64,000 nucleotides of DNA from an uncultured bacterium (GCA_905215445.1 CAJMPZ010000001.1:1-64000); one strand, 5' to 3'. Counted from the stretch's first letter, positions 25,314 to 34,429 are shown. Notes: generated by a model from the letters alone, not told the origin. Made by a program: numbers and translations.

Positions 25314-26060
25314 CTAGGCCTCCTCTACGTTGTCGAGCCCCAGCTCGGCCAGGCTCACACCGCGCGGACGCTCCTTGGAGCGGCGCTCGAGCCACTGCAC
25401 CAGCATGGCGAGCGGAAAGCAGATGATGAAATACATAAGGCAGCAGACGATGTATCCCTGCAGGTAACCGTACAGACTCACAAAGTTGTCGGAACGGTAC
25501 ATAAGGTCGCCGCCGGCCACAAGCGCCAGCACCGACGTGTTCTTGACCAGGTTGAGCGCCTGGTTACACAGCGGCGGCAAAATGATCTTGAATGTCTGGG
25601 GCAGCACGATGTACCAGTACGCCTGCGCACGGGTGAAGCCCTGGCTCTGGGCCGCCTCCATCTGACCGCGCGGAACCGCCTCGATACCAGTGCGGATGAC
25701 CTCCGAAATGTAGGCCGCGTGATACAGGCCCACGCCCAGGAAGCCCAACACGAACGGCGCGATGCGCACCGGCTGGTCGGCACCGGTTATGGCCTGCAAA
25801 AACTGCGGACCGGCCATGTACATAAAGAGCACCTGAACGGGCAACGGGGTGTTCTGGTAAAACTCGACGTACACGCGGCTTATGGCGCGCAGCACGCGCG
25901 AGCGAGTGGTAGAGAACACGCCCAGCAGCGTGCCCAGCACCAGCGACAGCAGCAGACCGGCAACGACCACTTGCAGCGTCACGCCAAAGCCCTCCCAGAA
26001 GGGCCCCATGTTTTGAAATGTCGTCGACCAACGGTCGGCGTCAAATAATCCTTCGAGCAT
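25314..26060 (-). CDS. Amino-acid ABC transporter permease (HisM/GlnP type), first
   Basis: 248 aa with several membrane segments and the EAA loop VPRGQMEAAQSQGFTRAQ. The start at 26060 is set by AAGGAAGGAATCAA; the frame is open to 26129 without a ribosome binding site. Lies 25 bp after the binding-protein gene. The insert ITGADQPVRIAPFVLG between membrane segments is larger than in the partner permease. Confidence 0.9.
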   Translation of the reverse strand: MLEGLFDADRWSTTFQNMGPFWEGFGVTLQVVVAGLLLSLVLGTLLGVFSTTRSRVLRAISRVYVEFYQNTPLPVQVLFMYMAGPQFLQAITGADQPVRIAPFVLGFLGVGLYHAAYISEVIRTGIEAVPRGQMEAAQSQGFTRAQAYWYIVLPQTFKIILPPLCNQALNLVKNTSVLALVAGGDLMYRSDNFVSLYGYLQGYIVCCLMYFIICFPLAMLVQWLERRSKERPRGVSLAELGLDNVEEA

Positions 26061-26085
26061 TTGATTCCTTCCTTGGGCGATGCGC

Positions 26086-26961
26086 CTACACAAGACCCCA
26101 GGTCTTGACCTCTTGGTCGAGCCAGCCATCGGCCAGGCGATCGCAAATCACCTGATCGACCACGGCCGAAAGGTCGCAGCCCTTCTTGGTCGCCACGCCG
26201 TAGCCCTGCTCGCCAAACTTGACCTCGGGCTGCAACAGCTCAACGGTCTCGTTCATGTAACCGGCCAGCGTGGAGCGGTCCATGGCAAAGACGTCGATAT
26301 TGCCAGCGTCGAGCGAACTCTTGATGATGGGGTAGCCGCTAAAGGCCCTAAACTCGGGCTTGCAGCTAAAGCCGTTGTCCTTGATCATCTGCTCGATCAG
26401 GCCCTGCGTGGTAGCACCCTGGCTCACGCCAATGACCTTGCCGTCCAGATCCTCAATCGAGGTAAAGCCCGAACGCTTCTTGACCATGAGTCCCACGTAG
26501 TCGGTGCGGTACGGCGTCGAGAAATCCCAGCTCTTCTTGCGCTCGTCGGTGATGGTGTAGGTCGCCGCGACCACGTCAAGTTGGCCGTTATCGATCAGCG
26601 GGCCGCGCGTCTTGGGCGTTACGTCGGTAAACTCGACAAGCTCCTGGGCGCGGGCCTCCTTGTAGCTCACGCCAAAGACGGCAGCGGCGATCTGGTAGCA
26701 CAAATCGACTTCCATGCCCTCAAAGCGGCCCTTGGCGGTGTCGTAATAGCCATAGCCGGGAACGTCCTTCTTAACGCCGGCATTCAGATGGCCACGCGAC
26801 TTGATGGCCGCAAGCTTGGACCCCTTGTCGGAACCCTCGCCGCTGGTGGAGTTACCGCAACCGGTAAGCGCGGTTCCCGTCAGCGCGAGCATGCCGACGC
26901 CCGCCAGCTGCAAAAAGTGGCGGCGCGACACGGCCGCCCTCGTCATATCCGTCATGTCCAT
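26086..26961 (-). CDS. Amino-acid ABC transporter substrate-binding lipoprotein
   Basis: 291 aa, periplasmic-binding-protein class II (SBP_bac_3) for a polar amino acid. The N-terminus has SRRHFLQLAG and the lipobox LTGC, combining a twin-arginine-like pair with a lipoprotein signal, so it is probably exported folded and then lipidated. The core shows DVPGYGYYD, MEVDLCYQIA, VVAATYTITDERKK and GVSQGATTQ, typical of glutamate/glutamine/cystine-type binders. Starts at 26961, 26955 and GTG 26964 are all possible and close together. Operon order is ATPase, binding protein, two permeases. Confidence 0.9.
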   Translation of the reverse strand: MDMTDMTRAAVSRRHFLQLAGVGMLALTGTALTGCGNSTSGEGSDKGSKLAAIKSRGHLNAGVKKDVPGYGYYDTAKGRFEGMEVDLCYQIAAAVFGVSYKEARAQELVEFTDVTPKTRGPLIDNGQLDVVAATYTITDERKKSWDFSTPYRTDYVGLMVKKRSGFTSIEDLDGKVIGVSQGATTQGLIEQMIKDNGFSCKPEFRAFSGYPIIKSSLDAGNIDVFAMDRSTLAGYMNETVELLQPEVKFGEQGYGVATKKGCDLSAVVDQVICDRLADGWLDQEVKTWGLV

Positions 26962-26969
26962 CACCGCAC

Positions 26970-27701
26970 CTAGTGCAGAATCTTGGACAGGAACTCGCGG
27001 CAGCGCGGGTTCTCGGGGTTATCGAAGAAGTGCTCGGGCGTGCCCTCCTCCAGAATGCGGCCGTCCTCCATAAAGATGACGCGGTCGGCCACCTGGCGCG
27101 CAAAGCCCATCTCGTGCGTCACGCAGATCATGGTGATGTCCTCCTGCGCGAGCTCGATCATAACGTCGAGCACCTCCTGCACCATCTCGGGGTCGAGCGC
27201 CGAGGTCGGCTCGTCAAACAGGATGATGGGCTGCTTGGTGCACAGGGCGCGGGCGATGGCGATGCGCTGCTGCTGACCACCCGAGAGATTCTGCGGATAC
27301 TCGCCGGCCTTATGCGCCATGCCGACGCGCTTGAGCGCGGCGATGGCGATCTCGGTCGCCTCCTCCTTGCTCTTCTTTTGCAGCTTGATGGGCGCGAGCG
27401 TCAGGTTACCGAGCACCGTCATGTTGGGATACAGGTTGAACTGCTGAAACACCATGGAGCTATACTTGCGGGCCATCTCCAGGTGGTTCTTTTTGGTGAG
27501 CGGCGTACCGTCGATGATGACCTCGCCCGACGTGGGCTCCTCAAGATAATCGACGCAGCGGATGAGCGTCGACTTGCCCGAGCCGGAAGGCCCGATCATT
27601 ACGAGCTTCTCGCCGCGCTTGACGGTGAGGTTGATATCTTTGAGCACATGCAGGTCGCCAAAGTACTTGTTGAGATGCTTGATCTCGATCATGTCTGCCA
27701 T
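26970..27701 (-). CDS. glnQ: Amino-acid ABC transporter ATP-binding protein (GlnQ type)
   Basis: 243 aa with Walker [11 protein letters not shown]-loop [11 protein letters not shown], signature LSGGQQQR, Walker [12 protein letters not shown] and the switch His in VTHEMGFA. This is a close match to GlnQ/PEB1C-type ATPases of polar-amino-acid importers. First gene of the four-gene importer operon; GGGAAGGGACATTC precedes the ATG. The symbol denotes the family; the amino acid transported is not determined. Confidence 0.93.
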   Translation of the reverse strand: MADMIEIKHLNKYFGDLHVLKDINLTVKRGEKLVMIGPSGSGKSTLIRCVDYLEEPTSGEVIIDGTPLTKKNHLEMARKYSSMVFQQFNLYPNMTVLGNLTLAPIKLQKKSKEEATEIAIAALKRVGMAHKAGEYPQNLSGGQQQRIAIARALCTKQPIILFDEPTSALDPEMVQEVLDVMIELAQEDITMICVTHEMGFARQVADRVIFMEDGRILEEGTPEHFFDNPENPRCREFLSKILH

Positions 27702-27805
27702 GAATGTCCCTTCCCTGCGTTTACACGAGTTGAACTATTGTACGGAAAGAACCACGTTTCCGCAGCCCACACTACATTCCCGTAAAGAACCCGCAACCTT
27801 CCACC

Positions 27806-27873
27806 CACTCATTGGGGACGGACTTAAATGAGTACCCCCGTGGCTACTCATTTAAGTCTGTCCCCAATGAGTG
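27806..27873. repeat. Palindrome with ATTGGGGACGGACTTAAATG arms
   Basis: 29-bp arms (27806-27834 and 27845-27873) match at 28 positions around a 10-nt loop. It lies between the importer start and the hairpin element downstream of yqeY. Confidence 0.85.
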
Positions 27874-27895
27874 CAACCGCCCTTGTTGAGCATAA

Positions 27896-28043
27896 GTCAG
27901 CGAAAACCCGTACACGCGAGCAAGGTGACGTGAAATGAAAGGGCGCAGACCTTATGGTCGCGCCCTTGAAATTGAACGTCAGATTGCCGTGTGTACGGGT
28001 TTGCAGCGTCGAGCCGTTACGCGGTTTGGTAAAACCGCGTAAC
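27896..28043. repeat. 3'-end hairpin element, copy 1 (after yqeY)
   Basis: 148 bp beginning three bases after the yqeY stop. Read on the minus strand it opens with the stem-loop GTTACGCGGTTT/AAACCGCGTAAC, then a long hairpin whose outer stem AAACCCGTACAC pairs perfectly with GTGTACGGGTTT. Conserved blocks shared with 53104-53250 are GTCAGCGAAAAC, GAGCAAGGTG, CAGATTGCCG and GTTTGCAGCGTCGA. Confidence 0.85.
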
Positions 28044-28046
28044 AAA

Positions 28047-28490
28047 TTACGCCAATTTTGCGCCGACGATCTTTGCTGCTGCCGGCTTGTCGAAGTTGCC
28101 ACCGGTGGCCTTGCCCAGAGCGCCCATGACCTGGCCCATCTGCTTCTTGGACGTGGCGCCCAGCTCGGCAATAACCTGCTCGATCAGAGCCTCGAGCTCC
28201 TCGCCCGAAACCTGCGCGGGCAGCAGGCTCTCCAGAATCTTGACCTGCTCGCTCAGGTTATCGGTACGCTCTTGGTCGGTGCCGGCCTTGATGGACATCT
28301 CCAGCGTCTCGCTCGTCTGCTTAATCAGACGCTTGATCATGCTGTTGACGTCTTCCTCGGTCACATCGCGGCGCTCGTTGACCTCGATATTCTTCACCTC
28401 GGCCTTGACCTGGCGAATGATGGACAGGCGAACCTTGTCCTTAGCCTTCATGGCCGCGATCATTTCCTTCTGCAGCTCTTCGTTGGTCAT
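28047..28490 (-). CDS. yqeY: GatB/YqeY domain protein
   Basis: 147 aa, the usual length for YqeY, which is related to the tail domain of GatB and thought to act in tRNA-dependent amidation or tRNA quality control. Matches include MTNEELQKEMIAAMKAKDKV, RLSIIRQVKAEVKN, ILESLLPAQ and MGQVMGALG. Start 28490 follows GAGGAGGATTTGCAG. The foldase gene lies 54 bp upstream, so they may be co-transcribed. Confidence 0.92.
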   Translation of the reverse strand: MTNEELQKEMIAAMKAKDKVRLSIIRQVKAEVKNIEVNERRDVTEEDVNSMIKRLIKQTSETLEMSIKAGTDQERTDNLSEQVKILESLLPAQVSGEELEALIEQVIAELGATSKKQMGQVMGALGKATGGNFDKPAAAKIVGAKLA

Positions 28491-28544
28491 CTGCAAATCC
28501 TCCTCAATAGCGTGGGCGGCATTCACGCGGGCGCCGCCCCATGA

Positions 28545-29768
28545 TTACTCAGTCGTCGACGCGTCGTCGGTCGAACTCTTGGTGACGCCCTTCAGGCTCA
28601 CGTTATAGGGCACGTCCTTAGGCATGGGGTTAACGGTGATGTCGGCGTCCTTCTTGTACTGCTCCAGCCACTCGCTGTACGCGGTGCTTGCCGTCTGCGT
28701 CTTCACCACGTTGGAGACGTACTTCTTGATGTCCTTGGGTACCTGCTTAATGTCATCGACCTGATTATCGACATGGAAGTAGTCGGTGCACTTGATGATG
28801 TGATAGCCGTACGTCGACTCGACCACGTCGCTCACATCGCCCTTGTTGAGCCCCTCGAGTGCCGTCTGGTAGCTGTCGACAAAGGTGGTGAGCTTGTCCC
28901 AGCCCACATCGCCCTTCTTCTCCTTGGAACCGGTGTCGTCGGAATACTGCTTCACAGCGTCTTCGAAGCTCAGCTCGCCGGAGTTAATCTTGTCCAGGCA
29001 CTCCTGCGCCTTGGCCTTGGCGGCAGCCTTGTTCTCGTCGGAAGCGTCGGAATCAACCTTGATCAGGATGTTCGACGAGCGGCGGGCGTCGTTGTAGCTG
29101 GACAGGTTTTCGTTGATGTAATCGACGATCTCGCTGTCCTTGGGCTTGCTGGTGGGCGCCACGGCATCCTTGAGCTTCTGCTGCGCCAGACTCTCCTTGA
29201 GCGAATCCTTGTAGGTGTCCTCGGTGTAGCCGTAGGTCTTAAGCGTCTTCTTAAAGGTCTTGGCGCCGCCCGCGCTCTTGCACGCGTCCTTCCAAGCCTT
29301 CTCGACCTCCTTGTCCGACACCGTCACGCCGTTTTCCTTCTGCGCCTGCTGAAGCAGGATCTGCTGCGCGTAGGAATCGATGAGCTGTTTGCGGTACTTC
29401 TTGGGCGTAAGGTCGTTGTTGACCAGGTACTGCGCCCAATCCTTGTCCTTGGTATAACCATAGGACGTGCGCATGCTCATGATCTGCTTGGTCACGGTGT
29501 CCTCGGTGAGGTTGGTGCCGTTGATGGTGGCAGCCACGCCACCAGTGAGCTTATAGCCCGAGCTGGCGCTTTCGGTCTGCGACATCAGGCCGGAGCACGC
29601 CATGGCCGAGACGGAGAGCAGCATCGCCAGCACGCCGATGACCACCAGGACAATCTTGACGGTCTTGGACACGTACGTCTTGCGCTGCTTCTTGCGAGAG
29701 CTGGAGGCGGCGCGGGCCTGCTGCTCGGGCGTCGGCGCGACCTCGGGGTTCTTTTTCTTGTTTGCCAT
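28545..29768 (-). CDS. PpiC-type peptidyl-prolyl isomerase (PrsA/SurA-like foldase)
   Basis: 407 aa. Basic N-terminus, then one membrane anchor (~36-58, KIVLVVIGVLAMLLSVSAMA) followed by a SurA-N-like domain (~75-200) and a parvulin PPIase domain (~225-330, including SSNILIKVD, SFEDAVKQYSDD, GDVGWDKL, STYGYHIIKC). It should assist folding of exported proteins at the outer face of the membrane. There is a Cys after the anchor (MACSG), so lipidation is an alternative to a plain anchor. No ribosome-binding peculiarity. Confidence 0.88.
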   Translation of the reverse strand: MANKKKNPEVAPTPEQQARAASSSRKKQRKTYVSKTVKIVLVVIGVLAMLLSVSAMACSGLMSQTESASSGYKLTGGVAATINGTNLTEDTVTKQIMSMRTSYGYTKDKDWAQYLVNNDLTPKKYRKQLIDSYAQQILLQQAQKENGVTVSDKEVEKAWKDACKSAGGAKTFKKTLKTYGYTEDTYKDSLKESLAQQKLKDAVAPTSKPKDSEIVDYINENLSSYNDARRSSNILIKVDSDASDENKAAAKAKAQECLDKINSGELSFEDAVKQYSDDTGSKEKKGDVGWDKLTTFVDSYQTALEGLNKGDVSDVVESTYGYHIIKCTDYFHVDNQVDDIKQVPKDIKKYVSNVVKTQTASTAYSEWLEQYKKDADITVNPMPKDVPYNVSLKGVTKSSTDDASTTE

Positions 29769-29845
29769 GTTTGGCCTTTCACATCACGAATCGAACAAAC
29801 GCCATTGTGTCACAACGCAGCCCCCGCGACAAAGGGGGCAACCCT

Positions 29846-29899
29846 GGCACTTGGGGACGTTCCTTTTCTGCCGACAGTTAGGGACAGCCCCCAAGTGCC
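29846..29899. repeat. GGCACTTGGGG palindrome
   Basis: 11-bp perfect arms (29846-29856, 29889-29899) around a 32-nt loop with GGGACGTTCC and GGGACAG. Immediately 3' of the EIIA gene, so possibly its terminator. Confidence 0.65.
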
Positions 29900-29903
29900 G
29901 GCC

Positions 29904-30368
29904 TTAAAAGCGGCGGCGGATGGCGTCGACCATGCCCTGCGGCGTGGTCTGGCCGAGCACGTCGGCTGCGGCATCGGCGTCCATAAAGATGTTCATGAGC
30001 GCCTGCAGGGCCTCGACCTGGCCGCCCGGCTCGGCGATGCCCAGATTGATGACGATCTGCGCCGGCACCGGAGCGCCCATGCCAGCCATAGCGTTAAATG
30101 TCACGGGCGCGGCGGGCTTCACCACCGCAATATAGGGCTTGGCCACAAACCCCGGATCGGTATGCGGAATGGCAATGTTTGCCGCCGGCATGGCAAGACC
30201 CGTGGGATAGGCATCCTCGCGCGTGCGAACGGCGTCGAGCCAACCGTCGGCAATGTAGCCGCGCGGAGCAAGCTCACTCTCGAGCTGCGCAAACACCTCA
30301 CCCGGCATCGCACACTCCCAATCAAAAAACACCAGCTCAGGCGTAAACAGCGCTTCGTTATCCGCCAT
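29904..30368 (-). CDS. PTS EIIA domain protein (fructose/galactitol type)
   Basis: 154 aa, PTS_EIIA type 2 fold. The phosphorylated His is in NIAIPHTDPGF (~residue 83); LAMPAANIAIPH and VNLGIAEP fit galactitol/mannitol-type EIIA. It stands alone, with no EIIB or EIIC beside it, so it may serve a permease elsewhere or a regulatory PTS. It is not the EIIA class expected for the glucoside EIIBC at the left end of the window. Confidence 0.78.
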   Translation of the reverse strand: MADNEALFTPELVFFDWECAMPGEVFAQLESELAPRGYIADGWLDAVRTREDAYPTGLAMPAANIAIPHTDPGFVAKPYIAVVKPAAPVTFNAMAGMGAPVPAQIVINLGIAEPGGQVEALQALMNIFMDADAAADVLGQTTPQGMVDAIRRRF

Positions 30369-30387
30369 GCGCTCACCTCTCTCACCT

Positions 30388-30441
30388 AGTCACCTGCGAC
30401 GTTCTTAAACGACTAGTCATTCAAGAACGTCGCGGGTGACT
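30388..30441. repeat. AGTCACCTGCGACGTTCTT palindrome
   Basis: 19-bp arms (30388-30406 and 30423-30441) match at 18 positions around a 16-nt loop that itself contains ACTAGT. Located between purN and the EIIA gene. Confidence 0.8.
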
Positions 30442-30454
30442 ACCCAAAACAAAA

Positions 30455-30488
30455 GGTGGCCACGCGCGCCTTGGCGCCAATGACCACC
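30455..30488 (-). terminator. Terminator of the purF-purM-purN cluster
   Basis: On the minus strand GGTGGTCATTGGCGCC pairs with GGCGCGCGTGGCCACC (partly), followed by TTTTGTTTTGGG, about 30 bp after the purN stop. Confidence 0.8.
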
Positions 30489-30520
30489 CTGACTACTCGG
30501 CTAAATTGTACTGTGCGCCG

Positions 30521-31222
30521 CTAGCCGCGAGGCGCGTCAATTGCGACCTTGCCGCTCTCCAGCACGTGGACGCGGCCGTCGGCGAGCATTTGCACGACCT
30601 CGGGATACAGCACGTGCTCAATCGCGTGGATGTGCTCCTCGAGCGTGTCGACATCCCAGTCCTCCTCAACAGCCAGCGCACGCTGGGCGATGATGGGACC
30701 GTTGTCGTAGACCTCGTTGGCAAAATGCACGGTCACGCCAGTTACCTTGACGCCGCGCACAAAGGCATCGTCAATCGCATGCGCACCGGTAAAGCTCGGC
30801 AGCAGCGCCGGATGCAAGTTGACCACGCGGTTGGGAAACGCCGCCAGCAGCGGTGTATGCACCATGCGCATGTAGCCGGCCATGACCACATACTCGCAGC
30901 CGCGCTCGAGCAGCTCGTGCGCGATGATCTCGTCGGCGGCGATGGGGTCGGCATATACATCCTTGGACAGCGTAAGCGTCTGGATGCCCGCACGCTCTGC
31001 ACGTTGCAGACCCTTGGCCGAAGGACGGCTCGACACCACAAGCTCAATAGAAGCGTTGAGCTTGCCGGCGGCAATCAGATCGATCAGCGCTTGCAAGTTG
31101 GTACCCGAACCGCTGATGAGCACACCGATCTTGAGCGGCTCAGCCGTATCGGTGCCAGTCGGACGGGTATAGGGCACAAAGTCCAGGCCCTCGGCAGCAG
31201 CCATCTGCTCGTTAGCGCTCAT
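30521..31222 (-). CDS. purN: Phosphoribosylglycinamide formyltransferase
   Basis: Transfers a formyl group from 10-formyl-THF to GAR, the third step of purine synthesis (233 aa). Core motifs: IGVLISGSGTNLQALID, VMAGYMRM, the catalytic NLHPALLPSFTGAHAID (Asn and His) and HFANEVYDNGPII (Asp). It has ~30 extra residues before the usual N-terminus. The start overlaps the purM stop by 11 bp, so translation is coupled. Confidence 0.94.
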   Translation of the reverse strand: MSANEQMAAAEGLDFVPYTRPTGTDTAEPLKIGVLISGSGTNLQALIDLIAAGKLNASIELVVSSRPSAKGLQRAERAGIQTLTLSKDVYADPIAADEIIAHELLERGCEYVVMAGYMRMVHTPLLAAFPNRVVNLHPALLPSFTGAHAIDDAFVRGVKVTGVTVHFANEVYDNGPIIAQRALAVEEDWDVDTLEEHIHAIEHVLYPEVVQMLADGRVHVLESGKVAIDAPRG

Positions 31223-32315
31223 CGGAGTACACGACCTTACCGGAACCCTCGACGCACTCGCCCACGCGGAACGGCTTCTCGCCCAGCGCGACCAGTGCCT
31301 CGGTCACGGCGGCCTCGTCCTCGGGGGCGACGATCAGACACAGGCCGACGCCCATGTTGAAGGTCTTGCATGCCTCGTTGGGCGCAAGCTCGGCCTGGCG
31401 CGACACGTAGGTGATGACGGGCGGAACGTCCCAGCCCATCTCGGCACCGTTGCGGGTGACCACGGCGTCAACGTCATCGGCGAGCGCACGGTTGAGGTTC
31501 TCGGTAATACCGCCGCCAGTGATGTGGGCGATGGCGTGCACGTTGGCGCCGCCGCGCAGCAGCTCCAGGATCGGCTTGACGTAGATGCGCGTGGGGGCCA
31601 ACAGAGCGTCTGCCAGCGATGCACCGCCGAGCTCCTCGAGCGGACGGCTCAGCTCCTCGGCCTTAGCGACGGCCTCGGGCGTGCCCGGCTTAACGCCGTC
31701 GACGCCAATGACCTTACGCACGAGCGAGTAGCCGTTGGAGTGCACGCCGGTGGAAGGCAGGCCCAGGATCACATCGCCCGGGCGGACGTTTGCGGGGTCG
31801 AGCATCTTGGGACGGTCGACGACGCCCACGGTAAATCCGGCAAGGTCGTAGTCGGCAGGAGCCATGACGCCCGGGTGCTCGGCCATCTCACCGCCCACGA
31901 GCGCGCAGCCCGCGAGCTTGCAGCCGTCGGCCACACCCTTGATAATCTTTGCCATGTGCTCGGCCTCGATGTGACCGATGGCAACGTAGTCCAGGAAGAA
32001 CAGCGGCTCGGCGCCCGAAGCCAGAATATCGTTGACGCACATAGCGACCAGGTCCTGGCCAACCGTCTCGTGACGGTCCATGATCTGGGCGAGCACGAGC
32101 TTGGTGCCCACGCCGTCGGTACCGCTAATCAGGATCGGGTCTTCCATATCCTTGAGCGCGGCGGCCGAGAACAGGCCGCCAAAGCCACCGATGCCACCGA
32201 TAACCTCGGAACGGTTAGTGTCCTTGACCATCTGCTTAATCGCGTCGACGGCGCGGCCGCCCTCGGCGGTGTCGACGCCGGCGTCCTCGTACGTCACATG
32301 CTTGCTGTCGCTCAT
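31212..32315 (-). CDS. purM: Phosphoribosylformylglycinamidine cyclo-ligase (AIR synthetase)
   Basis: Converts FGAM to AIR, the fifth purine step (367 aa). Recognised by YEDAGVDTAEGGRAVD, SGTDGVGTKL (ATP/metal site), CVNDILASGAEPLFFLDY, ALVGGEMAEHPGV, GLPSTGVHSNGYSLVR and HITGGGITENL. GAGAGGAAGGCTCAG precedes the ATG. Lies between purF and purN in one direction. Confidence 0.95.
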   Translation of the reverse strand: MSDSKHVTYEDAGVDTAEGGRAVDAIKQMVKDTNRSEVIGGIGGFGGLFSAAALKDMEDPILISGTDGVGTKLVLAQIMDRHETVGQDLVAMCVNDILASGAEPLFFLDYVAIGHIEAEHMAKIIKGVADGCKLAGCALVGGEMAEHPGVMAPADYDLAGFTVGVVDRPKMLDPANVRPGDVILGLPSTGVHSNGYSLVRKVIGVDGVKPGTPEAVAKAEELSRPLEELGGASLADALLAPTRIYVKPILELLRGGANVHAIAHITGGGITENLNRALADDVDAVVTRNGAEMGWDVPPVITYVSRQAELAPNEACKTFNMGVGLCLIVAPEDEAAVTEALVALGEKPFRVGECVEGSGKVVYSDER

Positions 32316-32432
32316 CTGAGCCTTCCTCTCCCACTATCGTGGCGCCGCACGGGCGCCAAACGGTGCTCATAGTTGCGTTCATTTCGGCGCGCGCCATAAC
32401 AGCACGCGCCGTCATATCAACAAAACAGCAGG

Positions 32433-32459
32433 TAAAACCTACCAAAATAAACCTGTCCC
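32433..32459. repeat. Second copy of the TAAAACC...CCTGTCCC arm
   Basis: 27 bases identical at 26 positions to 20981-21007. It lies 13 bp after the purF stop and can pair with the GGCAGGTTTTAT that follows it. Confidence 0.7.
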
Positions 32460-32472
32460 CATATGGCAGGTT

Positions 32473-34143
32473 TTATGCCTCGCCGTGCTCCTCTTCCCAG
32501 CTGCGGTCGTCGTATTTCTCGATCACGGCGTCGTCGTCAAAGTGCAGCGGCTTGTCCATGTTGCGGGGCTTAAAGCCCTCCATAAACTTGTCGCGGCCAA
32601 AGCTCTCAGGAATCGCCACGGGGTAGCGGCCGGTAAAGCACGCATCGCAGTAACCGCCCTTGGGCATGACCTTAAGCAGGCCCTCGACCGAAAGGAAGGC
32701 CAGCGAATCGGCGCCGATATACTCGCAAATCTCGTCGACCGTCTTGTTGGCGCTGATAAGCTGCGACTGCACGTCGGTATCGATACCGTAGAAGCACGGC
32801 CAGATGACCTCGGGCGAGTTGATGCGGATATGAATCTCCTTGGCGCCGGCGTTGCGCAGCATCTTGACGAGCTGCACCATGGTGGTGCCGCGCACGATGG
32901 AGTCGTCGATGACGACCAGGCGCTTGCCCTCGATGTTGTCGCGCAGCGGGTTGAGTTTCATACGCACGCCCATGGCGCGCAACTCCTGCGTAGGCTCGAT
33001 AAACGTACGGCCCACGTAGCGGTTCTTGATAAGGCCCTCGCCAAAGGGAATACCGCTCTCGTGCGAATACCCCTCCGCAGGCGGCAGGCCGGAGTCGGGC
33101 ACGCCGATGACCAGGTCGGCCTCGACAGGCTCCTCATGTGCCAGCTGACGACCCATGTCGTAACGGCAGGCATAGACGCTCTTGCCGTTCATGATGGAGT
33201 CGGGGCGGGCAAAGTAGACCTGCTCAAAGATGCAGTTGGCGGGCTCTTCGGCTGCAGGCACGCCCTGCTCGGATACCAGGCCCTCGGCGCTGATGCGCAA
33301 GATCTCGCCGGGACGGACGTCACGGACGTACTCGGCACCCACGATGTCGAGTGCGCAGGTCTCGGAAGCAACGACCCAGCCGCCGGCGCGCGTGACACGG
33401 ACGGCGGAGTCGACCGTCGCGGCGCCGTCCTGCGACGGCAGCTGCGAAACGGCTGCGGCATCGGCCTGGTCCAGACCCTCGTCCACCAGCTTGCCCAGCA
33501 CGAGCGGGCGAATGCCGTGTGGATCGCGGAATGCGTAGAGCGCCTGCTCGTTGATGAGCGTCATGGCGTAGCCGCCGCGCACGAGCTCCATGGTCTTGCG
33601 AATACCCTCGCGCAGGTGGCCCGTACGCTGGGTAAAGTAGCCGATAAGCTTGGTCGCGACCTCGGAATCCGAATTGGAGAGGAACGGCACGCCCAGCTCG
33701 ATCAGCTGACGGCGCAACTCGTCGGTGTTGACCAGAGTGCCGTTGTGAGCAAGCGCGATAATGACGCTGTTGATGGTGGAAAGATGCGGCTGCGAGGCTT
33801 CCCAGCTCTTGGCGCCGGCGGTGCCATAGCGCACGTGGCCCACGGCCAGCTGGCCGGAGAGCGTCGACAGGTCGGCGTTGGAGAACACGCGGTCGAGCAG
33901 GCCCAGATCTTTGCGGACCATAACCGTGCCGCCGTCACCCACGGCGATTCCAGCCGATTCCTGGCCACGGTGCTGCAGCGCACGCAGGCCAAAGTACGTC
34001 AGTCGAGCCACGTCGCGATCGGGCGCCCATACGCCGAAAATGCCACATTCCTCATGCAGCTGGTCGGAGTCCGGATCATACGTCGACATGGTGTTCACCT
34101 GTCCCGCGGCACGCTCGGCCGCGCGGATGGTTTCTTGAGACAT
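32473..34143 (-). CDS. purF: Amidophosphoribosyltransferase
   Basis: Committed step of purine synthesis, PRPP plus glutamine to phosphoribosylamine (556 aa). The Ntn-type catalytic Cys is in HEECGIFGVW (residue 33), so the first 32 residues are a propeptide to be removed. RALQHRGQESAGIAV, HVRYGTAG and HNGTLVN belong to the glutaminase domain; VVIDDSIVRGTTM is the PRPP loop, and GYCDACFTG is near the C-terminus. GAGGGGATACC precedes the ATG. It leads the purF-purM-purN cluster, although a ~157-bp gap with a repeat precedes purM. Confidence 0.96.
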   Translation of the reverse strand: MSQETIRAAERAAGQVNTMSTYDPDSDQLHEECGIFGVWAPDRDVARLTYFGLRALQHRGQESAGIAVGDGGTVMVRKDLGLLDRVFSNADLSTLSGQLAVGHVRYGTAGAKSWEASQPHLSTINSVIIALAHNGTLVNTDELRRQLIELGVPFLSNSDSEVATKLIGYFTQRTGHLREGIRKTMELVRGGYAMTLINEQALYAFRDPHGIRPLVLGKLVDEGLDQADAAAVSQLPSQDGAATVDSAVRVTRAGGWVVASETCALDIVGAEYVRDVRPGEILRISAEGLVSEQGVPAAEEPANCIFEQVYFARPDSIMNGKSVYACRYDMGRQLAHEEPVEADLVIGVPDSGLPPAEGYSHESGIPFGEGLIKNRYVGRTFIEPTQELRAMGVRMKLNPLRDNIEGKRLVVIDDSIVRGTTMVQLVKMLRNAGAKEIHIRINSPEVIWPCFYGIDTDVQSQLISANKTVDEICEYIGADSLAFLSVEGLLKVMPKGGYCDACFTGRYPVAIPESFGRDKFMEGFKPRNMDKPLHFDDDAVIEKYDDRSWEEEHGEA

Positions 34144-34185
34144 GGTATCCCCTCAGAGCCTCGTATTTTTGGCGTTACCCGCCTT

Positions 34186-34191
34186 ATTATA
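34186..34191 (-). promoter_or_regulatory. -10 element of the purF promoter
   Basis: Perfect TATAAT on the minus strand, 43 bp before the purF start. No good -35 box lies 16-18 bp upstream. I see no purine riboswitch. Confidence 0.5.
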
Positions 34192-34429
34192 CGCACGGCG
34201 CGACGTGCTCCCCAGCGCATGAGCAGCGCTTTTTAAAAGCCCACCGAGCTAATAATCAGTTTTGTTGCCAAACATTTTATCGGTCTGTCCAGTGTAAGTG
34301 CCCGCGCCCCCAGATGGCCGCCGCGTCCGCCGTTGGGGATTACAAAGTTGCAATTGGGACGTTCGTCCTGTCTTTTGGCAGGTCGGCGGCGTATCCTTAT
34401 AACCTACAACAAAGCGAGAAAGGTTCTGT

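Noticed and set aside
27848..28171. ORFs reading LRGFTKPRN...STLQT at 27848-28171 and 53052-53297
   Set aside because: They look like protein homologues only because both read the same non-coding 3'-end hairpin element; the stems covary as nucleic acid and no start signals exist.
34144..34429. Purine riboswitch upstream of purF
   Set aside because: I could not find the three-way-junction core of a purine riboswitch or a ZTP-type motif; only a -10 element is visible.
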